In this document: piece after piece, positions 1 through 9,621 of the stretch
Position numbering within the stretch: position 1 is the stretch's first letter
Layout of the letters: every line of letters starts with the position of its first letter
Assembly (NCBI RefSeq): GCF_002813295.1
Contig: NZ_PHUE01000001.1
Location: 2,604,001-2,668,000 of the forward strand
DNA from: Flavobacterium sp. 5
GTDB taxonomy: Bacteria; Bacteroidota; Bacteroidia; Flavobacteriales; Flavobacteriaceae
Reading direction: 5' to 3'
DNA length: 64,000 nt
Made by a program: the position numbers and the translations under genes
The notes under the pieces: generated by a model
The model's input: the letters and a program-made list of their open reading frames with translations, nothing else
The model's database searches: none
What the model was told of the DNA's origin: nothing

Positions 1-813
1 AGGAGCTTTAGCCATTTCAGCTCTTTCTTCAAGAGAAAGTTCTTCGACATTATCATAAAAACCAGGAATGGTGATATGATTATTTTCGTCGTGTAATTGG
101 GCAATCATTTTGGCCAAAATATTAATAGGGTTGGCAACAGCACCTCCGTATAAACCAGAATGTAAATCACGATTTGGTCCAGTCACTTCAACTTCTACAT
201 AACTCAATCCTCTAAGACCTGTAGTAATAGATGGCTGTTGATTGGATATCATTCCAGTATCCGAAATCAAAATCACATCGTTTTTTAGCTTTTCGGTATT
301 GTTTTCTACAAACGTTTTAAGATTAACACTTCCCACTTCTTCCTCGCCTTCAATCATAAATTTCACGTTGCAGGGCAGAGTATTGGTTTGAATCATGTAT
401 TCAAAAGCTTTTACATGCATGTACATCTGACCTTTATCATCACAAGCTCCTCTTGCAAAAATGGCGCCTTCAGGATGAATATCCGTTTTTTTGATAACAG
501 GTTCAAAAGGAGGAGAAGTCCATAATTCTAATGGATCTGCAGGCTGTACATCATAATGTCCGTAAACTAGAACAGTAGGTAGTTTTGGGTCGATTGTTTT
601 TTCACCATATACAATTGGATACCCTGCAGTGTCGCAAATTTCGACAAAATCGCATCCGGCTTTTTCTAAACTTTCCTTTACGGCTTCGGCTGTGTCAAGA
701 ACATCTTGAGAAAAAGCAGAGTCTGCACTTACAGATGGGATTTTTAAAAGTTCTATTAATTCGTTGATAAACCGATCTTTGTGTTTTGTAACGTATTGTT
801 TTATATCTTCCAT
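1..813 (-). CDS. M20 family dipeptidase (3' part of gene lies outside window)
   Basis: The gene starts at the ATG at 813 and runs off the left edge, so 271 codons of N-terminal sequence are visible. It reads MEDIKQYVTKHKDRFINEL and carries the zinc-binding motif GHYDVQP near residue 86, a DDKGQ motif near 125 that contains the bridging Asp, and EGEEEVGS near 155 that contains the general-base Glu. These are the hallmarks of M20 metallopeptidases of the carnosinase/dipeptidase type, which normally are about 460 residues, so roughly 190 residues are missing here. No signal peptide is seen, so it is cytoplasmic and probably recycles dipeptides. The neighbouring tRNA-Leu is divergent. Exact substrate cannot be told from sequence. 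Confidence 0.93.
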   Translation of the reverse strand, partial: MEDIKQYVTKHKDRFINELIELLKIPSVSADSAFSQDVLDTAEAVKESLEKAGCDFVEICDTAGYPIVYGEKTIDPKLPTVLVYGHYDVQPADPLELWTSPPFEPVIKKTDIHPEGAIFARGACDDKGQMYMHVKAFEYMIQTNTLPCNVKFMIEGEEEVGSVNLKTFVENNTEKLKNDVILISDTGMISNQQPSITTGLRGLSYVEVEVTGPNRDLHSGLYGGAVANPINILAKMIAQLHDENNHITIPGFYDNVEELSLEERAEMAKAP

Positions 814-879
814 TAAATCAAAATTTTTTGTGTATCAAAAATACAAAAAATAGAATAAATATTTTTTTTAAAAAATCCT

Positions 880-908
880 TTGTAAATTGGAAGATATGAT
901 TATCTTTG
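880..908 (+). promoter_or_regulatory. Promoter of tRNA-Leu
   Basis: A TTG at 880-882 is followed after 18 bases by TATCTTTG at 901-908. This fits the Bacteroidota sigma-ABfr consensus (TTG, about 19 bases, TAnnTTTG). The tRNA begins 14 bases downstream. Confidence 0.75.
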
Positions 909-921
909 CACCCACAATTAC

Positions 922-1003
922 GCGGATATGGTGAAATTGGTAGACATGCCAGACTTAGGATCTGGTGCCGCAAGGCGTGTAGGTTCGAGTCCTATTATCC
1001 GCA
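922..1003 (+). tRNA. tRNA-Leu (anticodon TAG)
   Basis: The acceptor arm GCGGATA (922-928) pairs perfectly with TATCCGC (996-1002), followed by discriminator A at 1003. The anticodon stem CCAGA/TCTGG encloses the loop CTTAGGA with anticodon TAG. A long variable arm (TGCCGCAAGGCGT region) is typical of class II tRNA-Leu. The T-loop reads GGTTCGAGTCC. CCA is not encoded. It is transcribed alone and is followed at once by a terminator. Confidence 0.97.
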
Positions 1004-1004
1004 C

Positions 1005-1037
1005 AAAAAAAGCTTCTCAATTTGAGAAGCTTTTTTG
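1005..1037 (+). terminator. Rho-independent terminator after tRNA-Leu
   Basis: The stem AGCTTCTCAA (1011-1020) pairs with TTGAGAAGCT (1022-1031), flanked by an A run before and a T run after. Confidence 0.9.
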
Positions 1038-1168
1038 TTTTAGTATCATTTCGTTCTTGAAAGATACATTTTTTGCAAAATCCTTTATATCTTAGTGTTA
1101 CGTATTTTAGCATGGCTAAATAGAGTTAAAACTACCTGCATTTTTGTTCAAATTGAAATGGTAATTAC

Positions 1169-2224
1169 ATGAAAGATATAGCAAAACGTTTTCCCGAAAA
1201 CCCATTACTCTCCCCCTCAGATATTCCGCCTAGCCATAAAGACCTGCAAATAGCCTGTATTCTTAATCCAGGCGTGTTTCAGTTTGACAACAAAACATGG
1301 ATGATTCTTCGTGTAGCCGAAAGACCAGAACAAAAAAAGGATGCAATCTCATTTCCAATACTAACAGAGACAAGTAGCGAGGTTATAGAAATTTCTAAAA
1401 ACGATCCGGAATTAGATTATACAGATGCAAGAGTCATCAATTATAAAGGAGCCGATTACCTAACGACACTATCACATTTAAGATTAGTTTGCAGTGACGA
1501 CGGGATTAAATTTTATGAACCCGAAAACTATCCTCTATTAATAGGTCAAGGTATATTCGAATCATTTGGAATTGAAGATTGCCGCGTGTCCTATATAGAA
1601 GGAATTTATTATTTAACCTACACCGCAGTATCTCCCAATGGCGTTGCAGTAGGTCTTCGAACAACTGGCGATTGGAAAAACTTTCAATCGCACGGAATCA
1701 TTTTGCCACCACACAATAAGGACTGTGCAATTTTTGAAGAAAAAATCAATGGAATGTTTTATGCCTTGCATCGACCAAGTAGTGTAGCCATTGGAGGAAA
1801 TTTCATTTGGATAGCCTCCTCTCCCGATGGGATTCATTGGGGAAATCACCAATGCATTGTAAAAACAAGAAAAGGACTTTGGGATAGTGCAAGAGTTGGG
1901 GCAGGAGCGTCGCCTATAAAAACCGATAAGGGATGGCTCTCAATATATCATGGAGCCAACGAAAATCATCAATATTGTCTGGGAGCATTTTTAATGGATC
2001 TCGAGAATCCAACAAAAGTAATTGCCAGAACCCATGAACCTATTATGATGCCAATCGAAGAATATGAACTTTCGGGATTTTTTGGCAACGTTGTTTTTAC
2101 AAACGGCCATATAATGCATCCTGACAAAAATACTGTGACCATTTATTACGGAGCATCAGATGAATTTGTTTGTGGTGCCGAATTTTCAATAAAAGAAATC
2201 TTTTCGCTTTTACAATATAGTTAG
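1169..2224 (+). CDS. GH130 family glycoside phosphorylase or beta-mannosidase
   Basis: The 351-residue protein matches the five-bladed propeller family GH130, which acts on beta-mannosides either by phosphorolysis or hydrolysis. Seen motifs: N-terminal NPGVFQFDNKTWMILRVAER, then GIEDCRV at residues 135-140, where the Asp is the expected catalytic acid position (most family members read EDPR), and ARVGAGASPIKTDKGWLSIY followed by HGA in the C-terminal third, close to the usual phosphate/substrate-binding stretch. There is no signal peptide, so it is cytoplasmic. It stands alone, with no mannan-utilisation gene next to it; the nearest sugar genes are the starch locus beyond the rRNA operon. Whether it is a phosphorylase or a hydrolase depends on residues I cannot align with certainty. 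The palindromic repeat A begins at its stop codon. Confidence 0.85.
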   Translation: MKDIAKRFPENPLLSPSDIPPSHKDLQIACILNPGVFQFDNKTWMILRVAERPEQKKDAISFPILTETSSEVIEISKNDPELDYTDARVINYKGADYLTTLSHLRLVCSDDGIKFYEPENYPLLIGQGIFESFGIEDCRVSYIEGIYYLTYTAVSPNGVAVGLRTTGDWKNFQSHGIILPPHNKDCAIFEEKINGMFYALHRPSSVAIGGNFIWIASSPDGIHWGNHQCIVKTRKGLWDSARVGAGASPIKTDKGWLSIYHGANENHQYCLGAFLMDLENPTKVIARTHEPIMMPIEEYELSGFFGNVVFTNGHIMHPDKNTVTIYYGASDEFVCGAEFSIKEIFSLLQYS

Positions 2225-2301
2225 GAGCTATTTCCTGCTATCCGCTCCAATCTTGTGGGCCGAACCCCGGCCCACAAGGATTTCCACTACTATCAGGGCT
2301 A
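2224..2301 (+). repeat. Intergenic palindromic repeat, copy A
   Basis: The element starts right at the GH130 stop. Left block: GGAGCTATTTCCTGCTATCC then GCTCCAATC. Central hairpin: TTGTGGGC paired with GCCCACAA around a CGAACCCCG loop. Right block: GGATTTCCACTAC then TATCAGGGCTA. Helix at the base: AGC..CCTG with CAGG-GCT. A single unpaired G sits between the hairpin stem and the GATT of the right side, as in the other copies. Related copies lie at 9463, 34344, 47606 and 63470. Confidence 0.8.
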
Positions 2302-2978
2302 GGGCATGAGGTTTCATAAGAAAGATTTGTCTTTTAGATATACCTATTATATATGTATAGCATCTTTTTGATGCAAGCCCCCCATATTCTGAACCCTTCA
2401 GAATAACAACCCAACCATATTTTAGATTAAAAAGCAACCACCGCATCTAAAACCAATGATATTATACGTTTTATATATAACATTTATATAAAACATATAA
2501 ATGATTTGTATAAAAAGTATAATTGTTTTATACAAAACGTATAATTGTTTTATATAAAAAGTATAATTGTTTTATATAAAAAATATAAATGATTTATACG
2601 AAAGGTATAATTGTTTTATATGAAAAGTATAAATGATTTATACAAAACGTATAAATGATTTATATTAAAGGTATAATTGTTTTATACGAAAAGTATAATT
2701 GTTTTATATAAAAAGTATAAATGTTATATACAAAAAGTACATTATATAATAAGTACAGCCAAAAACGATGCTTCTATGTACTTAAAACAATAAAAATTTA
2801 GAATCACCACTCAGTACCTATATATAGTATAGCGAATAAACCCTGTATTATTCCCAAAGAAACCTCCAAAACCCTTCAAAATCCCATACTCAAATTCAAA
2901 AATCATCAAAAAGTGACTTTGTAACCTACCTTAAACCAGTGTATTAAAAAATAAACAAAAAATAGTTAAGAAAAGCCA
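2302..2978. other. Gene-free AT-rich stretch upstream of the rRNA operon
   Basis: Apart from the tandem array listed separately, I see only small hairpins: GCATCTTTTTGATGC (2368-2382) and ATTCTGAACCCTTCAGAAT (about 2390-2408). No reading frame here resembles a protein. Confidence 0.6.
2473..2736. repeat. 22-bp tandem repeat array, 12 units
   Basis: Twelve imperfect units of exactly 22 bp run without spacers. Starts are at 2473, 2495, 2517, 2539 and so on to 2715. Two unit types alternate irregularly: one contains GTATAATTGTTTTATA and the other GTATAAATGATTTATA, each followed by a 5-7 base tail such as CAAAAC or TAAAAA. The second type is close to a palindrome (TATAAAT/ATTTATA). A degenerate continuation (GTACATTATATAATAAGTAC) follows at 2737. 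This is not a CRISPR array, because there are no unique spacers. It lies 240 bp upstream of the first rRNA promoter. Confidence 0.9.
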
Positions 2979-3008
2979 TTGCAGAAACGAATAAACGTGG
3001 TACTTTTG
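2979..3008 (+). promoter_or_regulatory. rRNA operon promoter P1
   Basis: TTG at 2979-2981, then 19 bases, then TACTTTTG at 3001-3008, followed by CACCC. It fits the Bacteroidota housekeeping promoter. Confidence 0.8.
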
Positions 3009-3098
3009 CACCCGCAACAGCGAATAAGTTCTTAAAAAATCTGGCAAGTAATTCAAAATCAAAACGAAAATTTATTTTCAAAAAAGATTCAGAAAAGC

Positions 3099-3129
3099 TT
3101 GTGAGAAACAAAAGAGTTAGTTACTTTTG
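3099..3129 (+). promoter_or_regulatory. rRNA operon promoter P2
   Basis: TTG at 3099-3101, then 20 bases, then TACTTTTG at 3122-3129, followed by CGCCCC. Same architecture as P1 and P3. Confidence 0.8.
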
Positions 3130-3223
3130 CGCCCCGCTAAATTAGCAACGATCTTTGAAATACTGATAAGAAAACGAGAAGCAAACGAAAAAGAAATTTT
3201 TCTAAAAAAACTTCAAAAAGTTC

Positions 3224-3253
3224 TTGCCAGTTAAAAAGAAATTGCTACTTTTG
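3224..3253 (+). promoter_or_regulatory. rRNA operon promoter P3
   Basis: TTG at 3224-3226, then 19 bases, then TACTTTTG at 3246-3253, followed by CACCC. This is the promoter nearest the 16S gene, about 185 bp upstream of it. Confidence 0.8.
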
Positions 3254-3437
3254 CACCCGCTTTGAGAAACAAGCGAAAGACAAAAAGACACGTTCCTAGA
3301 CATATTGAATTGACAGCCGTTTTAAGAGAGATCTTAAAACAAATAAAATAAGAGTAATAGAATCGTATAGATTTGAATAAACACCGATAGAAACTGAGTC
3401 GAATAATAATTAGAACTTTTAAAGTTCAAACAATATA

Positions 3438-4950
<1,513 letters not shown>

Positions 4951-5068
4951 CTAGAGCCTTAGTTGTTAGCAAGCAATTGCACGCTAGGGAAAGAAGACGA
5001 AGAATCTATAGGTTACAAATTAAAGATTATATTACTCTTGCTGTTAATTTAAAAAATAAAGAATAAAA

Positions 5069-5098
5069 GTAGAGGCGTTGCAGTGCAACGACTAATAC
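5069..5098. repeat. Degenerate copy of the GTAGAGACGTTGCA palindrome
   Basis: GTAGAGGCGTTGCAGTGCAA followed by CGACTAATAC. The inner half (CGTTGCA/TGCAACG) is intact and the outer arms have decayed. The intact copy is at 5409 in the same rRNA spacer. Confidence 0.7.
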
Positions 5099-5115
5099 AA
5101 TTTAAGAATAAAGAG

Positions 5116-5189
5116 TGTCTCGTAGCTCAGCTGGTTAGAGTACTACACTGATAATGTAGGGGTCGACAGTTCGAGTCTGTCCGAGACAA
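5116..5189 (+). tRNA. tRNA-Ile (anticodon GAT)
   Basis: The acceptor arm TGTCTCG (5116-5122) pairs with CGAGACA (5182-5188), with discriminator A. The anticodon stem CTACA/TGTAG encloses CTGATAA, anticodon GAT. T-arm GACAG/CTGTC. It sits in the 16S-23S spacer, the usual place. Two details are unusual: the first pair is T-A instead of the G-C expected for tRNA-Ile, and the D-stem closes with G-T (GCTC/GAGT). Confidence 0.95.
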
Positions 5190-5194
5190 CTATT

Positions 5195-5323
5195 TTAAGA
5201 GTTATAAGTCATAAGTTATGAGTTATAAGTTTAAAAGAATTGAAATTCTTAAAAAAAGGAAATTTTAGAAGTTGAGCGTTTATGAGCAAATTCATAACTC
5301 ATAATTCATAACTCATCATTTAA
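5195..5323. repeat. Inverted repeat between tRNA-Ile and tRNA-Ala
   Basis: Runs built from AGTTATAAGTCATAAGTTAT and GAGTTATAAG (5200-5231) face runs of CATAACTCATAATTCATAAC and TCATCATTT (5290-5323). They can pair into a long arm that brings the two tRNAs together. No gene lies inside. Confidence 0.6.
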
Positions 5324-5327
5324 AAAT

Positions 5328-5401
5328 GGGGGATTAGCTCAGCTGGCTAGAGCGCCTGCCTTGCACGCAGGAGGTCAACGGTTCGACTCCGTTATTCTCC
5401 A
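5328..5401 (+). tRNA. tRNA-Ala (anticodon TGC)
   Basis: The acceptor arm GGGGGAT (5328-5334) pairs with ATTCTCC (5394-5400) using two G-T pairs, with discriminator A. Anticodon stem CCTGC/GCAGG, loop CTTGCAC, anticodon TGC. The second spacer tRNA of the rRNA operon. Confidence 0.96.
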
Positions 5402-5408
5402 CAATCCG

Positions 5409-5437
5409 GTAGAGACGTTGCATTGCAACGTCTCTAC
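5409..5437. repeat. Perfect 29-bp palindrome in the rRNA spacer
   Basis: GTAGAGACGTTGCA (5409-5422), one T, then TGCAACGTCTCTAC (5424-5437). The arms are perfectly complementary over 14 bp. It lies 8 bp after tRNA-Ala and is transcribed with the operon. From memory, the same arm sequence is common as a dispersed palindrome in cyanobacteria and some Bacteroidota. Confidence 0.9.
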
Positions 5438-5551
5438 TAAGGAAAAAGTTCATTGACATATTGAGATAAGAAATAATAAAAAGTAGAAAGCGTTTTTTAC
5501 TATTTATAGTAAAAGACAAAAAAAAACGGTCTTAATTAATTTTAAGATTGG

Positions 5552-8437
<2,886 letters not shown>

Positions 8438-8442
8438 ACCCT

Positions 8443-8468
8443 TTTCCCGAGTCGCAAGACTCGGGAAG
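8443..8468 (+). other. Hairpin between 23S and 5S
   Basis: TTCCCGAGTC (8444-8453), loop GCAA, GACTCGGGAA (8458-8467). A GNRA-capped stem right after 23S, more likely an RNA-processing signal than a terminator, since 5S follows and no T run is present. Confidence 0.6.
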
Positions 8469-8591
8469 AAACTTTCTAATACACTTTTTATATTCTTTAT
8501 CTCAGTATGTTAAGATATTGTTGCAATGCACGAGTTCTAAATTAGGAATTACGACTTGCAAGATGATTGTCCAAAGCAATTATAACTTCTT

Positions 8592-8698
8592 AAGGTGGTT
8601 ATTGCGGCGGGGCTCACCTCTTCCCATCCCGAACAGAGTAGTTAAGCCCGCCTGCGCAGATGGTACTGCAGTTATGTGGGAGAGTATGTCGCTGCCTT
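8592..8698 (+). rRNA. rrf: 5S ribosomal RNA
   Basis: Contains GCGGGGCTCACCTCTTCCCA and CCCGAACAGAGTAGTTAAGC, the conserved 5S core, with terminal helix AAGG/CCTT. About 107 nt. It is followed by a strong terminator. Confidence 0.93.
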
Positions 8699-8705
8699 TT
8701 TTTAT

Positions 8706-8744
8706 AAAAACCCTGTTTCGATAAGAAACAGGGTTTTTTGTTTT
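8706..8744 (+). terminator. Terminator of the rRNA operon
   Basis: AAAAACCCTGTTTC (from 8706), loop GATAA, then GAAACAGGGTTTTTT. A perfect stem with a T run. Confidence 0.92.
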
Positions 8745-8938
8745 ACAAAAAACTCAGTTTATATAAAAAACGGACTATGGTATATTGCCCCAAACAGTTA
8801 CTGAATTACCATAGAGGTGGATATATCGTTTTCGTGGAGTTAAAATAGCACTTATATTAGAGAATGTAGTTGTGTTTTTATAGGAATTATGAGACTACTT
8901 TAGCTATAGAAATAATTACTAATTTAAAACGCAGTATC

Positions 8939-9343
8939 ATGAAAACGATTTTAAAATTCAGTTTAGTAGTATTAGTAGCAATGACTACAATGAGTACTTA
9001 TGCAATCAATGGTGATTTTTTACTTAATGTAAAAAAGGGAGAAGGTAAAGAAATTAGTTTTTCGGTAAATGAGATTCAGAAAGCTACTGTAACAATTTAT
9101 GATGAGTCCCATAATGTGATTTATAATGAAACAGTAACGGGTAAAGGTGGAATAACAAGAGCGTATAGTCTTGAGGAATTTCCAGAGGGGGTTTACTTTT
9201 TGGAGGTAGAAACTAATTTAAAAAAGGTAACTCATGAGATTGTAGTTGCTGATACAGCCACTACTTTATCCAGAAAAGCAATCGCTGAAGTCTATAAAGG
9301 CGACTTGAAAATTAAAAATGAAAATGTGGTTACGGTAAATTAA
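8939..9343 (+). CDS. Small secreted protein with a C-terminal beta-sandwich-like region
   Basis: The ATG at 8939 gives 134 residues. It is preferred over an upstream in-frame start at 8870 because it opens directly with a signal peptide, MKTILKFSLVVLVAMTTMST followed by YA-I. After cleavage about 110 residues remain. The segment ATVTIYDESHNVIYNETVTG, the following YSLEEFPEGVYFLEVET and a lysine-rich tail look like the small immunoglobulin-like secreted proteins of Bacteroidota (DUF3244-type), and the same strand pattern occurs in type IX sorting domains. Cys is absent from the mature part. Function is unknown. It stands alone between the rRNA terminator and its own terminator at 9386. Confidence 0.75.
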   Translation: MKTILKFSLVVLVAMTTMSTYAINGDFLLNVKKGEGKEISFSVNEIQKATVTIYDESHNVIYNETVTGKGGITRAYSLEEFPEGVYFLEVETNLKKVTHEIVVADTATTLSRKAIAEVYKGDLKIKNENVVTVN

Positions 9344-9385
9344 AGATTTAGGATTTTTTGAAACCACTTGCTTCGAATGTTAAGA

Positions 9386-9414
9386 AACAGCTCTTTGGGG
9401 CTGTTTTTTTTGTT
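9386..9414 (+). terminator. Terminator after the small secreted protein
   Basis: AACAGC (9386-9391), loop, GCTGTT (9400-9405), followed by eight further T residues. Confidence 0.8.
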
Positions 9415-9462
9415 TTAAAGCCTTTTAAAACCTCAAAATGTTCTTCATGAAGCTGAATTTGC

Positions 9463-9545
9463 ATGAGGGATGGAAATGGCATCCTTTTGTTTTGCTTCTT
9501 TAGCAAAACAAAAGATAGAATGGACAGCCCGACCCTTGCGGGCAT
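9463..9545 (-). repeat. Intergenic palindromic repeat, copy E (divergent)
   Basis: Read on the minus strand: GGGTCGGGCTGTCCATTCTA then TC, hairpin TTTTGTTTTGCT paired with AGCAAAACAAAA, an unpaired G, then GATGCCATTTCCATCCCT. It aligns with copies A-D in block order and keeps the unpaired G. The outer helix is here GGG with CCC instead of CCT with AGG. It lies 3' of the amylase gene on the same strand. Confidence 0.65.
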
Positions 9546-9561
9546 GCACAAATAATTTTAA

Positions 9562-9592
9562 TAAAAAAGCCATCAAAATTTGATATGATGGC
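9562..9592 (-). terminator. Terminator of the secreted amylase gene
   Basis: GCCATCA (9569-9575) pairs with TGATGGC (9586-9592). On the minus strand the stem is followed by TTTTTT. It closely resembles the terminator after susE at 22331. Confidence 0.85.
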
Positions 9593-9621
9593 TAATTACA
9601 ATTAAACTAATTCAAAATAAT

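Noticed and set aside
2473..2736. CRISPR array
   Set aside because: The 22-bp units are contiguous with no unique spacers, and no cas gene is in the window.
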